Numbered from the stretch's first letter, positions 1 to 10,738 are shown. The stretch is 64,000 nt of DNA from Protopterus annectens (GCF_019279795.1 NC_056733.1:1997832586-1997896585); one strand, 5' to 3'. Numbers and translations are program-made. Notes: generated by a model not told the origin, from the letters alone.

Positions 1-285
1 AAGAGTCTTGAGTAAAATCCTTGTCCCTGCTGTGGTACTTTTTGAATAGCTCTCATGTCCATGAGGGCTGAAATTTGTTTTTGAGCCTCTGCCCATTGAT
101 TTTGTGGCAGGTTTGGCATTCCTTTTAGCCTTGGTAAAGTGTGAAAGTGGAACCTGTAACCTTGAGAGACAATATTCAGAACCCATTTGTCTTGGGTGAT
201 TGTTTGCCGATTTTGAGAATAAAGTGCTAGTTTCCCCCCTAAGGGGGCTGCCAAAAGGGAAGTGCTTGGCATACGAAGGGGGAAG
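1..285 (-). pseudogene. DIRS reverse transcriptase N-terminus, copy A (partial)
   Basis: This is the N-terminal lead into RT, following directly on the gag stop. On the minus strand it aligns by eye with the RT lead of E (13669 downward) and K (60920 downward), including the stretch around QTNGF and the start of the FYSRL fingers motif at the window edge. Reading frames are interrupted. It is only a fragment because the window begins inside it. Confidence 0.7.
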
Positions 286-2068
286 TCATTGGGACCGTTT
301 CCTGTAAGGTTGAGACTTGTCCTCACCTCCTTTTGGGGTTGACGTACCCCACTGTCGTTGTCTGTAAGAGCCTTGGGGTTGAGATCTGCCTCTTGGGCGT
401 CTGTATCGGCCTCTCTGTGGCCTGTCTGACACTGGAAAGGACCAATTCTTTGTATGCCAATTTCTGCCAAATCGAGGTGGCTGTACCTGTAAGAAATCTT
501 TGACTGTTTGCATAGATTTAGCTTTATCCTCCATTTTCTTTAACACCTCTTCCGCCTTAACACCAAACAAGGTATCATGCTGTAAAGGAGCATCCAATAA
601 TTTTGCCTTAACATGATCAGGTAAACTCTGTTCTTTTAACCAAGCATGTCTTTGAATCACAGAACCTGTTACTGCGGCTCTAACTGAGGCCTCTAAAGAA
701 TCAAAACCACATTGCAGAGTATGTTTTCCCACCTGTTCAACTGCATGAAATAAATCCTGCATTTCTTTATAGTCAGGAGCTTCTGAGCTTGTAAGCATTT
801 TCTGTTTTAACTGAGCCATTAAATATTGTTGGTACTTAAGCATGTGAAACTGGCAATTTAAAGCCCTTACTGCTAAAGTTGCAGAAGTGTACATTTTCTT
901 CCCCCAATCTATCCAATGCTTTAGAATCTCTGTCAGAGGGGACTGGATTTTTAGCAATGGAAGCCTTAACCCCTTGGGACCCTGGGAAATGGTTTCTGGG
1001 TCAGCAGAAGGGTTTTTATAAAGAAACTTGTGAGAGTCAGGGACTCTATAATACCCATCTGGTTTGGCTGGTGCAGGGGGCAAAGAATCAGGAGATAAGC
1101 TGGATTCAGAGAACACATCATCCACAATATCTAACACAGGCGGAATAGCAAGGGGCCTGTGCTGAGGCAATAAAAGGAAGCCCCTGAGCCTTTTCTTCGA
1201 TTCTGAATAATCTTGACCTTCCCAATGGAAATGCTCCCTCATGGTATGTAAAGTTTCCCCAAAAGAGTAATCCTCAGGAGAGGCTGAAGGGATAGATTCT
1301 TCAGCATCAGAGTCCTCATAGGGGGTAGAGAGTATCCCTGGTCTGAAGAGGAATCAGAGGAAATGGAAACCTGATCAGAGGAATCATAGTCTGTATCCTG
1401 CCTAAGCCTTTTCTCAGGAGGGGGATGGGAACCCCTGATTAGAGTAATGAGGTCTTCGGCCATTTTGAGCATCTGTTTCTTAGGCATGGAGGACTGTCCA
1501 GGAGAATGTTGTACTTGCTTCTTTGTCTTTAATGGTGTTTTTGTCTTGGCTGTTGCTTTAATGGTAAGTTGTGAAGGTCTAAAAACACCCTCAGAAGCCG
1601 ATGCCTGCTCAGCGGCTCTGGACCCATCTGAGGGATTAGTTTCCATAAGCCCAATACCTTGAGTTTCCAGAGGCCTAGTTGTCTCCACGTGGGAGTCTGA
1701 GGCGGCCTGTGGCTCTGAGGTAGCGGGTGTCAGGGGCTGCGAAAGCACCTCACTGAGAACCGGCGACTGGCCTAGAAGAGGCTTCGTCGTCGGTTTTGGA
1801 CCTCGGATGCCTGTCTTTATCCTTGTCTTTGCGTTTTTTTATGAATTGTGGTCGTCGGTTGTTCCGACGGCATTGTATAATTGAACCTTCGGCCAAAGTA
1901 GTGCAAAGCAAAATCAAAACGTTGTTTTATAGTGCGTTTGTTAAATCTAGCACAAATTCGACAACTAGTGACGTCGGGATCACGGCCTAGGCATGGAATA
2001 CAGTAAGAGTGGAAGTCCTTATGAGGTATTTGCTTCCCACAAGAAATACAATTAACTTTTTCGGACAT
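286..2068 (-). pseudogene. DIRS gag-like protein, copy A (frameshifted)
   Basis: This is the gag-like ORF1 of the element, presumed to be the nucleic-acid-binding structural protein. The ATG at 2066-2068 opens MSEKVNC, and the stop is at 286. The N-terminus (about residues 4-45) has a Cys/His cluster, with CISC, CIPC and CRIC pairs, that looks zinc-binding. A Ser/Asp-rich acidic middle follows, then conserved blocks RPLAIPPVLDIVDDVF, PDGYYRVPDSHKF and DWGKKMYTSATLAVRALNC. The C-terminal tail is rich in Arg, Gly and Gln. Three frames are needed (1817-2068, 1239-1748 and 286-1242), with shifts near 1800 and 1325. Its 1783-nt span equals that of K, so few bases have been lost. Confidence 0.85.
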
Positions 2069-2089
2069 CGGTCTGAGGCAAGAAAAAAG

Positions 2090-2380
2090 TTTCCCCAACG
2101 GGGTACTTAGCTTTATTGAAGACTTCGGATCTGAAATTCGACTTCAAAAATCTCAGGAGTCGGCCGACCGGCACTTGCAAACTGCTTTTGCTTCGGGCAC
2201 CACGCGGCAAGAAAGACTGAAGAAAATGGCATCTTATATACCCCTGGCGCACTGACGTCAGGGAAGAAGCGACAGCAACTGACGCCGGACCAAGACTTTG
2301 GAACTCTGGCTGACTGCGGGACCGCCTGATGGCAGGACAACCCAAGTGTAATGACTGCAGCAGTGTAACACGATGAACAT
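2090..2380 (-). repeat. 5' ITR with promoter, DIRS copy A
   Basis: This is the terminal repeat at the 5' end of A. Read on the minus strand it starts ATGTTCATCG and contains the CACTG.TGCAGTCATTACACTTGGG block shared with the left ITRs of E and K in inverted orientation. It holds a palindromic TGACGTCA (2253-2260) followed by a TATA-like TATATAA (2234-2240), then the gag leader. CRE-like and TATA functions are inferred from the motifs. Confidence 0.75.
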
Positions 2381-3013
2381 CTGCTTGAGCAGTGGATGAG
2401 ATAAGTGGGGAGGTTCTGTGTTATAATGTGCTGAAATGGCTGAGACGTGAATTTTGATGGAGGAAAAAGACAGACCCTTGTGAAGTATCTCAGTTAAGTA
2501 TTGTAAAATCTGAGGTAAATTGGGCGTTGCTGTGCTCATCCCTTGAGATTGGTTCCAGGCACAGAATCTTTTCAATTTTTCAGCATAAGATTTTCTAGTA
2601 CTAGGCCTACTTGCTTCTAAAATGATATCCATTACAGGTTTACTGAGGGATGTTAAAGGAGAGATTAGGTAATTAGCCAGGCTGCTAGGTTCAGTGTTAG
2701 AAGTTGAGGGTGCAGAATCTGGTTCTCCTGCAGAGACAACAAGGAAGGTGTCTGAGGCAGGTGCTATGGGGATAACCGTGACACACTGCGCAGGAGAGGG
2801 TACCAGTGTTGGCGTGGCCAGTCTGGAGCAATCAAAATCATCCTTGGTTTGTCCTGTTTGATTTTTAGTAGTACTTTGGAGAGCAGGGGCAGAGGGGGGA
2901 AGGCATAGACTGACAGGTTTTCCAGCTGAAGGACAGAGCATCCACTTTCCAGGTTTGTTTTTGGGGAGTCCTTGAGCAATATTTGTCCAATTGGTAGTTC
3001 TAGGAAGAGGCAA
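2381..3013 (-). pseudogene. DIRS tyrosine recombinase, N-terminal part, copy B
   Basis: This is the start of the tyrosine recombinase, which is thought to integrate the circular DIRS intermediate. The open frame contains a Ser/Thr-rich linker and then the core-binding region RRPST-like (ASRPSTRKSYAEKLKRF), CAWNQ, LPQILQYLTE and GLSFSSIKIH. The catalytic half (Arg, His-x-x-Arg, Tyr) is missing because A interrupts it at 2380. It lies +1 to, and overlaps, the RT/RH/MT frame (2764-3039). Confidence 0.82.
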
Positions 3014-4530
3014 ACAGGTCTATATCTGGGCTCTCCCATTTGCTTGTCAACATGTTGAAAATCCTTGGTTCCAGTTTAAACTCATGTGGGTCCATGAGGT
3101 TTCTGCTTAGTCCATCTGTCAATGTATTTAATTTTCCTGGCAGGAATTGAGCTTGTAGGTGCTCTTGGTAGCTCAAGGCTGTGTTCCACAATGCCATGAC
3201 TAGTTTGCAGAGGGGGTAAGAATCCGTACCGCCCCCTGCTTGTTTATGTACCACATAACAGTGGTGTTGTCCGTCTTTACCATTAGTTGTCCTGGAAGAA
3301 TGTAGTCCTTGAAGGCTGTGAGCATTCTGTACAGCTAGCATGTCTTTTTGATTGACATGCAGGTGCATTTGACTTTGGTTCCATTTGCCCTGAATGCAAT
3401 TCCCTGCCAGGTGAGCCCCCCATGCATAGTCGGATGCATCTGTTAGTGTTTGGGTGGCAGGGGTGGTGTGAAAGGCAGTCCCTTGTTTTGGTGGAAGGCC
3501 TCTGCCCACCAAAGGAACTCTAGGCGTAGGCAAGGTATGATAAGAATCATTGCTTCTAGATTCTGAGAATGTTGACTCCATAGGCTTTTTAGATACCACT
3601 GTAGTTTCCTCATATGCAGTCTTGCATATGGAATTAGAAGAATGCAGGAGGCCATGAACCCCAAGGCTTGCAGCATTTGTCTTGCAGATAGCAGGGTTTT
3701 TGGGGCCACTTGTTTGAAGTAGGTTGTCAAATGAATTTGTTTCTCTGGCGTGAGGAAAGCCATCTGGGAAGTATTCAAGCTTGCACCCAGGAATATAATT
3801 TGTTGACAGGGTACCAGGTGTGATTTCTTTTTGTTTATGGTGTACCCCAGACAAGTTAGAACCCTTTGTACCAAGGCTAGATGATTTAAAAGTATGTCCT
3901 GGCTTTCTGCCTGAATTAGACAATCGTCCAGGTATGGGTATATTTGAATATTTCTTTGCCTGCAAAATGCAATAACTGGAGCTAGGCACTTTGTGAATAC
4001 CCGGGGCACAGTAGATAAGCCAAAGGGCAGTGCAGAGAACTGACAGTGCGTGTAGCCTGCTTTGAAGCGTAGGTATCTTCTGCAAGATTCCCTGATTGGG
4101 ATGTGCAGGTATGCTTCTTTTAAATCTAGCATTGCCAACCAGGCATCTTTGCCTAGCATAGGAAGCAAATGGTGAAGAGTCAGCATCTTGAATTTTGGAA
4201 TTTCCAAAAAGGTCTTTAGAGTAGACAGGTCCAGGATAGGATGCCATGAATTGTCTTTTCTGGGTACCAGGAAAAGTCGCGAGTAGAAACCTTGTCCATT
4301 TTCCTCTTCTGGTACCAACTGAATAGCCCCCATGCTTAAGAGAGAAAGTACTTGTTTTGGGGGCCTCTGCCCACCCGCTTGGTGTTGGCAACGTGTGGAA
4401 GTGAAATCTGTATCCCTGGGACACTATATTTAAAACCTATTTGTCATGGGTAATGAGCTCCCAGTTCTTTGTATGAAGAGCCACCTTTCTCCCCAAAGGG
4501 GCAGTCAGTTGATAAGTGCTTGGAAAATTT
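2764..4530 (-). pseudogene. DIRS RT-RNase H-MT-like polyprotein, copy B (frameshifted)
   Basis: RT would copy the RNA and RH would remove it. RT frame 3443-4333 shows FYSRLFLVPRK, ILDLSTL, LDLKEAYLHIP, FSALPFGLST and the active site YPYLDDCL. RH follows in a second frame: TDASDYAWGAHL (first Asp), then the WYI-equivalent region damaged (CYVVHKQAG), then NTLTDGLSRN (Asp in box 4). The region after RH, PDIDLFAS and AFPPLPLL...LIAPDWPRQHWYP (2764-3039), resembles the Dam-like methyltransferase segment reported in DIRS elements; that assignment is inference. At least two frameshifts break it. The +1 frame is also open over 3443-4424. Confidence 0.85.
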
Positions 4531-4540
4531 AAAAGGAAGT

Positions 4541-6286
4541 AATTGAGACAGTTTACCATAGGGGGGAGTCTTATTATTCCCAGATTTGGAAGTGGAGGCC
4601 CCCCACTGCTTAGTCCTGTGCGTACCCTGGGACTGCAGCCTGGGAGCTCTGCTAGATCTGGGTTTGGACTGAGAAGGTCTGGAAGAGGCAGCAAAGGACC
4701 AATTCTTGGAAGGCCAATACCTACTAAATCTTGGAGGTTGTACTTGTAAAAAATCTTTAACAGTTTGCATAGATTTAGCTTTTTCTTGCATCTTTTTAAG
4801 AACTTCTTCAGCCTTGTTGCCAAACAGGTGGTCCTGGTTTAGGGGAGCATCCAGTAATTTTGCTTTAACATGATCTGGTAGGGATTGCTCCTTAAGCCAA
4901 GCATGCCTTCTAAGTACAGACCCAGTTACAGTAGCCCTGCAAGATGCCTCTAGAGTCAAAACCACATTGCACAGTATGTTTTCCAACCTGTTCAGCTGAA
5001 TGCAATAAATCCTGTAAATCTTTATTTTCAGCACAATCAGGTAGCAACATTTTCTGTTTAAGCAATCCAACAATATGCTGTTGATACTTCAACATATGAA
5101 ACTGGCAGTTTAAGGCCCTAATTGCCAAAGTTGCAGAACTGTATACCTTCTGGATTTTTGGCAGTAGTAGCTTTAATGCCCTTGGGCCCCTGTGAAATGG
5201 TCTCTGGATCCGCAGTAGGATTTTTGAAAAGGAACTTGCGAGAGTCAGGGACCCTGTAATATCTATCAGGTTTCCTAGGAGCAGGAGGTAGAGAGTCAGA
5301 GGCCAAGCTAGATTCTGCAAATGCATCAACAATGTCTAGTACAGGAGGTATGGCTAAAGGCCTGTGCTGGGGCAGGAGTAAGAAATCCCTAAGCCTCTTT
5401 TTAGAATCAGAGAAATCCTGACTTTCCCCAAGGAAAATGCTCCCTGACAGTATGCAAGGTTTCACCAAAAGAGAAATACTCGGGGGGGGGGGGGGGTCAG
5501 AGGGAATGGAGTCCTCAGCATCAGAATCCTCATAGGTAGATAAGGGTAAATCCTGGTCATCAGAGGAAACAGAAAATTCAGAATCCTGGTTGGAAGTATC
5601 AAACTCAGTCCTAGATCTCAGAGGGGGAAGGCTGGCTTCCCCTGATTAAAGTAATAAGGTCTTCAGCCATTCTTATCATCTGTTTTTTAGGCATAGAGGC
5701 CTGACCATGTGGGTCTGGGAATCATTTTTTTAGGCATGGTTCGAAATCTAGGCATTGAAGAAGAAAATGGTATCAGTTAAATACGCAAGTCAGTAGGCCT
5801 GAATACACCCTCAGAAGCTGGTGCCTGCACAGCGGCTCTGGACCCATCCAAGGTAGAGACATCAGCAGGTTCCACAGTTGAAGCATCTCGCGGCATACCG
5901 GACTCTGAATGGGTCTTAGTAGATGTCTGTGAATCAGAAGTAGGGGGTATATCAGGGGCTGCAAAAGCGCCTCACTGGGTACTGGCAAACTGGCGACTGG
6001 CTTAGGAGAAGCGTCAGCAGCTTTGGACCTAGGCGGCCTGTCTTTATCTTTGCGTTCTTTCGGAATGTCGGTAGTCAAATGGCTGACCACAGGATAACTG
6101 AACCGAGCACCAAAATATTTAGAAGCGTAAATATACCGACAACGGACAGTTCATGGTTTAAATAAGGCACAAAATCGACAGCAAGGTACATCGTGGTCTG
6201 GGCCTAGGCAAGGAATACAGTACGAATGAAAATCTTTTGAGGTATTTGCTTTCCACAAGTAATGGCATTATTTACTTTTACTGACA
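4541..6286 (-). pseudogene. DIRS gag-like protein, copy B (broken)
   Basis: This is gag recognised in pieces: RPLAIPPVLDIVDAF and PDRYYRVPDSRKF (5118-5468), SATLAIRALNCQFHMLKYQ (4910-5332), and RRHAWLKEQSLPDHVKAKLLDAP followed by a Ser/Arg/Gln-rich tail (4444-5073). The start codon expected at 6284-6286 reads CTG instead of ATG, the poly-G run at 5481 shifts frame, and the stop seen in A and K is altered. It is not expected to make a full protein. Confidence 0.8.
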
Positions 6287-6299
6287 GCGGTTAAGGGCA

Positions 6300-6592
6300 A
6301 GAAAAAGTTTCCCCAACGGGGTACTTAGCTTTTAGTTGAAGACTTCGGTTCGGAAACTCGAAAACAAAAATTTCAGGTGTCGGCCAAACGGCACTTGCGA
6401 ACTGAGTCTACTTCAGGTACTGCACCGCAAGAAAGACTGATGTAATGGCGTCGGCTGCATGTTTTATACCCCTGACGTCATGGAAGAAGGGAGAGCAACC
6501 GTCCCAAGACTTTGTTAATCAGGTCGACTGAGGGCTACCTGCAAGCAGATGACCCAAATGTAATGACTGCAACAGTGAAACACGAAGAACAT
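6300..6592 (-). repeat. 5' ITR with promoter, DIRS copy B
   Basis: This is the family 1 ITR. Read on the minus strand it begins ATGTTCTTCGTG. It holds a perfect TGACGTCA at 6473-6480 and a TATAAAA at about 6461-6467, then the gag leader with the AAAGTTTCCCC...GGGGTACTTAG block (6306-6330 on plus) seen in all copies. Confidence 0.75.
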
Positions 6593-6619
6593 CTGGGAGT
6601 TCAATGCCTAGGTAGATGA

Positions 6620-8162
6620 AGGGAAAGTCTTCTTCCGAAAATCAATCAATAGCTCTACTGTCCTCATTTGTGAGAGGATTTCTCAAATCTGCAGAGACCA
6701 CTCCAGGATCTGCAACAGGGCTCTTACACAGGTGCCTATGAGGATCAAGAACTCTGTAGGAATGGTCAGGCTACCCAGGGGCAGGGGGCTGGAAGTCAAG
6801 CTGCAAGGATGTGCACTGGACCACATCTATAACTTCTAGAGCAGTGATACAGGCTTGGCTTAGGAAGACCAGGAAACTGTCTGAACCTCTTCTTGGACTG
6901 TGGATATTTATGTTTCTTAATTAAAAATGACTGCTTCATAAAACGTACCCCCACCCAGAGAGATCCTCAGGTGGTAAGGCTAAATTATTTTCAGGTTCTT
7001 GGGACAGTGCATGACAGAGACCTATTTCATGTGTGCCAGCTAATCATCCTCAGAGGACTGGTCCCTCTTTCTCTACATGGAAATTTGGGGGGGGGGGGGC
7101 TTTTCAGGTTGGAATTGCTAGGATCTCAAATCTTTGAGATCCTTGGCAACCCTGACCAAGTCCTACAGGTAGGCCTGTGAAGGAGTGCTGCTCTGGTCCA
7201 TTCAGCTGAGGCTGGGGCAAACCGGTTTCTTTGTCTTTAGGTGCCCGATTCTGCTTTTTGGTGTGGTTTAAGTTAAGGATACTGCAGGTCATGGAGCAAA
7301 GCAACTGTGACCTTGACCCAGGTTATCAACTTGCGCTCACGAAAATACATGGGATGCCACCCACCCCCTCAACAATCAGAATCCTGTCATCAGAAGCTGG
7401 TGCCTGCCCAGTGGTTCCAAACTAGACTGATGTCTGTGGCTGTTCAGCCTGAGTGGATGCCAGTGATTTACTCAGCATAGCGGCCTCCCAAGGGGTCTTG
7501 CTGGAGACATCAGCAAGGTGCAATGTCAAAGGGGGCTGCAAAAGCCCTTCACCTCCAATAACCTCGAACAGGGGAGGGCTACTGGAAACAGGGATGGTAT
7601 CTTCAGCTCATTTAGGTCTCCTGTTTTTACAGATATGTTATCCATATGCATGGGAGGTGGTCTTTGGGAACTGCTAGACACCACAGCAAGCCTAGGCCAT
7701 GGGTGCCATCTCTTCAGTAGTAAATTTTTTGCAAGAATTCAGCCTTATGCTTTAGAATGTGCGAGTTAAAGAAGGTGCATTGAGGACAACAGGGCATACT
7801 GTACTCTGGACTTAAAATGGAAATTTCAGTGGTGAATCTGTTTACCATACTCTAGGCAAATACATAACATTTCTAACATCTAATAAGCGATGTACAGTAA
7901 TAATGGAAAGTTTTTTCCAGTGGGGTACTTATCTAATAATTCTTCTGGCTTCAGCAGCCACCAATGTACTAGGATGCAAAGCTGCATCGGACTAATAGAA
8001 GACACTAAAGACAGTACCAGCTGATGTCTTTTTACTGCCCCGAAGTCAGATGGGAGCACATCTGCTAGGTCATGAAGGTGAAAGTTTCTGATATTTAGGC
8101 AGACCTTGGGTTTCTGCTTGACAGAATCCCAAGTTATTAAAACAACAGTGAACTATGAACAT
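6620..8162 (-). mobile_element. Old DIRS relic C (5' half, gag and ITR)
   Basis: This is a heavily mutated DIRS 5' half with no long frame left. Matches by eye: 6690-6880 equals the gag block around PETISQGPKG to RPLAIPPVLDIV; 7370-7420 equals the ASEGVFRP region; 7905-7950 equals the GGGGTACTTA leader; 8129-8162 equals the terminal sequence ending AACAGTGAACTATGAACAT. The next base is C, as for other copies. It sits in the RT of relic D. A 13-G run is at 7088-7100. It is clearly older than A, B, E and F. Confidence 0.6.
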
Positions 8163-8760
8163 CATTTAAAAGTTCTCCAGACCATGGGGACCCAAAAGCA
8201 AATGCAGCTGCTTGCTCCACAGATTTACACAATCTCTTAAAGTCTTGCAAGAAATCACCTATCCCAGTTACCAACACCACAATCCCAAATTTGGAAACAA
8301 AACTCTGTGGTAAAACCCCAGTATCAGCACACTTAAAGGAGAAAACAGCCATCTTTAAGAAAAACTCAAACCTTCCCCTACTAGAAGGGAACCTCAGAAA
8401 AATGACTTTTGGACTTAGCAAGGAAAGAAAGCCTAACGGGTTAGCATTTTGAACCTCTGTACTGAAAGGAATGTGTTTAACTTGGAAAGATCCAAGAAGG
8501 GACTCCATAAATCATTTTTTGTTGCAACAAGAAAAGAGCCTTGAGTAAAAGCCTCTGCCCTACTTGCATTCTGAAGGCAATGTCTAGGGTTCCTTGCTGC
8601 TACGTTAAATACAGAATGGGTAAGACAAGGTGCTCTTGGCCTGCTGGGACCATTGGCATTCCTCTGTCCAGGAGCTTTCATCTGAATTTTAGATGACACC
8701 ACTTTGTAATGATTCCCCATTCCCATTTGAATGATGTGATTGCCTGAACCTTCAGGCAAT
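8163..8760 (-). pseudogene. Old DIRS relic D, RT fragment
   Basis: This is an RT fingers fragment. The frame at 8433-8759 contains SFLVATKNDLWSPFLDLSKL then NTFLSVQRFKMLT, which match FLVPRKDKSWRPILDLSILNTFLDIPKFKMLT in the younger copies. Below 8450 the match continues in changing frames toward the LDLKEAYLHIP and ALPFG regions until relic C cuts in at 8162. No YLDD is visible. It is a fossil only. Confidence 0.65.
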
Positions 8761-9205
8761 TCCTACTCTCCCTCCCAAGTCTGAAGGGTGACTGAACTGG
8801 GGAAAGGTAGATTTCGGGAGGGGGCTTAGGTTGGGATAGTTACAGCTGATCTAAGGGGTCAAACGTTTGTTTTCCTCCTAATTTGTCACGCAGTCAGTGT
8901 CCTACACTACTAACAGAGATAAACCCTCCTCCCCCTGCTTTACCAGCAGGTGCTACTCTACAAACATCATAGGGTAGTCAACACTGGATAGACTTGCTTT
9001 TTGCTTGGTCTGGACAGATGTTCCCATGTCATACAACTTGATTGCTTGTATACAGCCTTTGTCAGTGGTGGATGACTCCTTAGATGCTGGGCCCGGGGGA
9101 TGAATGAACACCTCTATGTTGCCAATATCTTTGGATGGAGAAGACTCTGGGGTGTCCTCTGACTCCTCAGGCCTATAATGAGACTTCTAAGGGTAGCTGT
9201 AACAG
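8761..9205. other. Unassigned stretch between DIRS relics
   Basis: I recognise no gene here. Its position between an RT relic and an RH relic suggests decayed DIRS sequence, but I see no motif that supports it. Confidence 0.3.
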
Positions 9206-9560
9206 CCACTATCAGACACAGTCAGGGTTTGACAGAAGAACACTGCTAACAACACAGTTTTGCTCTGATGGAATGTAGGATGCTTGTAGAGCAAGACCAT
9301 CCTGTGAAGCCATATCATAAGCTAAAGGCCAGCCTGCAAACGAGGGACGACCTGGTTCCCCCTGATGTACCACATGACTGTAGTATTGTTTATAAAAACG
9401 TGAAGAGGCCCTGGGGACCAAAGATGATTCAGAAAACTGAGTACCTCCATCAGGGCAAGCACGTGTCATATTTATGTAATTACATCTGTCCTTGGAATCA
9501 CAAACGCCTTGCACTTTTAACCCTCCAGAATCTGCTCCCAAAGCACAGTCCAATACATCT
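9206..9560 (-). pseudogene. Old DIRS relic, RNase H fragment
   Basis: The frame at 9212-9553 matches the RH region of DIRS: GADSGGLKVQGVCDSKD for the first box, HVVHQGEPGRPSFAGWPLAYDM for the WYINKQGGTHSYPLCRLAM region, and YIPSEQNCVVSSVLLS for the NTLADELSR region. Because RH lies at higher coordinates than the RT fragment at 8163-8760, it belongs to a different copy or the locus is rearranged. It is degraded and not functional. Confidence 0.55.
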
Positions 9561-9714
9561 GTGGTGACTGACTGCTTTGGAACAGGGAGGGTGAAAGTGA
9601 GGCTTGGACTTGGGGATCTCTGTTGCCCTCACCAAGTGACTTCTCTTCTAACAAACCACGGTAATGGGATTTGAAAAGACAAAGTAGTGTTACTAGGACC
9701 AAAGGTCAGAAGTG

Positions 9715-9960
9715 CAAATGTTAACACTTTTGTCTTTGGTGCAGAAGGCTGTGAGTTCTATTCCCACACCAGACAGATAGACTGGTGATACTAAAGTGCT
9801 GCATAAGGGGTGCTGCACTCCTGAGTGTGCTGTCCCTTGGATGAGATATTAAGAGGTCCCATGTGCTTGAGTTTGTGGTAGTGGAACTGGTGGTTAATGT
9901 TGCCACATTCACTGAGCCTGATACAGTGAAATCTGTTAGCAGACAAATTCAGTTCCAACT
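9715..9960 (+). mobile_element. tRNA-derived SINE-like unit
   Basis: It contains a B-box-like GAGTTCTATTCCCAC (9751-9765), followed by a body with AAGTGCTGCATAAGGGGTGCTGCACT and GTGCTGTCCCTTGGATGAGATATTAA. That CCTTGGATGAGA..TTAA pattern resembles the conserved body of several vertebrate tRNA-SINEs. I did not find a confident A box, tail or target duplications. The right part grades into LINE1. Confidence 0.45.
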
Positions 9961-9984
9961 TTACCTCCCTCTCAATCCCAACCA

Positions 9985-10239
9985 TTCCCCCCTAATACCA
10001 CCCTCAAACATAACCACTTTAACTACAACAAGGGAGCATGTAATGGCTGCATTCACTAAAGCCAAGAATATGGTCTCAATGGGCCCGATAACACCCCAAT
10101 ATGCCTCCTGACTAATGTAAAAATATGACTTACCAAGATCCTTGGAGTCATTATTCAGCTATAGCCTTAAAACATGCTTTGTGCCACATGAATGGAGGAC
10201 TGTGACTGTTATCCCCCCTTCATAAGGCAGGACCTACAA
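9985..10239 (+). pseudogene. CR1-like LINE1, part a (RT N-terminal region)
   Basis: This is a decayed CR1 RT segment: TCAATGGGCCCGATAACACCCC (10077 on) matches the MGPDGVPG block of LINE2 at 17908, and GACTGTGACTGTTATCC..CTTCATAAGGCAGGACCTACAA matches the ATVIPLHKGGATT block. It stops at AA (10238-10239), where DIRS copy E begins. The reading frame resumes at 15787 with the DPGNYRP block, so E split one LINE. Confidence 0.7.
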
Positions 10240-10480
10240 AGTACAGTTGTGTACACTTAACATAAATGTAGATGTTCGAGTGTATTCACTGTTGCAGTCA
10301 TTACATTTGGGCAATCTGCTGGCAGGTTGCCCTCAGTCTGCCTGATTAACAAAGTCTTGGGTCCTGCGTTGGCTGCTGTCCCTTCTTCCATGACGTCAGG
10401 TCGTCAGGGGTATAAAACATGCAGCCAATGCCATTTCATCAGTTTTTCTTGCCCCAGATGTCAGGTGCCCCCTAATGGGG
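10240..10480 (+). repeat. 3' ITR of DIRS copy E (inverted, with promoter-like motifs)
   Basis: This is the left ITR, inverted relative to 15490-15786. It begins AGTACAGTTGTGTAC, then has the CACTGTTGCAGTCATTACATTTGGG block, a TGACGTCA at 10391-10398 and TATAAAA at 10411. If active, it would transcribe plus-strand RNA into the element, antisense to its genes. Confidence 0.8.
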
Positions 10481-10604
10481 AGCAAACAAAACACAAAAGT
10501 ATACCTCCAACCAAAAGAAAATACACCAAAAAGGCTTTTAAGCATAGTAAAGGAAAGCAGAGGTACAGCTAGAAAAAACTAGGGGGCTGGAGGGAGGGTA
10601 ACCA

Positions 10605-10708
10605 GGACTGCAACAGTGAATACACTCGAACATCTACATTTATGGTAAGTGTACACAATTGTACTATGTTCTTCGTGTTTCACTGCTGCAGTCATTACAT
10701 TTGGGTAG
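10605..10708. repeat. Internal complementary region (ICR) of copy E
   Basis: The left part (10605-10665) is the reverse complement of the left end (..CGAACATCTACATTTATGG..GTACT). The right part (10666-10708) is the reverse complement of the right end (ATGTTCTTCGTGTTTCACTG..). The two ends are joined head to tail at 10665/10666. In the DIRS-1 model such a region templates circularisation. Confidence 0.85.
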
Positions 10709-10738
10709 ATTCCCAAAGCTATGGTTGGGAGGAGGAGT

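Larger units (their letters stand above)
1..2380 (-). mobile_element. DIRS family 1, copy A (5' part, cut by window edge)
   Basis: This is the 5' half of a DIRS-like tyrosine-recombinase retrotransposon. Its 5' end is at 2380, ending in GAACAT on the plus strand. It carries the 5' ITR, the whole gag and the start of the RT region, then leaves the window. The base after it (2381) is C, and the sequence that follows is the YR of copy B, so A was inserted into B. The other half of A and the 3' end of B must lie to the left of the window. Assignment rests on near-identical structure to complete copies E and K. Confidence 0.9.
2381..6592 (-). mobile_element. DIRS family 1, copy B (3' truncated by A)
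   Basis: The 5' end is at 6592 (GAACAT, next base C). The element reads through ITR, gag, RT, RH and MT-like region into the YR, and is cut at 2380/2381 inside the YR just after the HPLLKQ motif, where copy A begins. It carries many indels, including a run of about 16 G at 5481-5496 in gag. It is closest to E and F in ITR and coding sequence. Confidence 0.88.

Noticed and set aside
286-2068. Endogenous retrovirus gag
   Set aside because: The linked YR, inverted ends and ICR show a DIRS-type element, with no LTR, protease or integrase.
3443-4424. Calling the long +1 frame a separate new gene
   Set aside because: It lies in the same phase relation to RT as the recombinase ORF in other copies, so it is better read as an upstream extension of that ORF; reported as a finding, not as a gene.
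5481-5496. G-run as a regulatory quadruplex
   Set aside because: A single run in a decayed gag, most simply a polymerase or sequencing slippage tract; similar runs at 7088 and 61061 also lie in gag relics.
9751-9765. tRNA gene
   Set aside because: Only a B-box-like sequence is present, with no cloverleaf; a SINE-like origin fits better.
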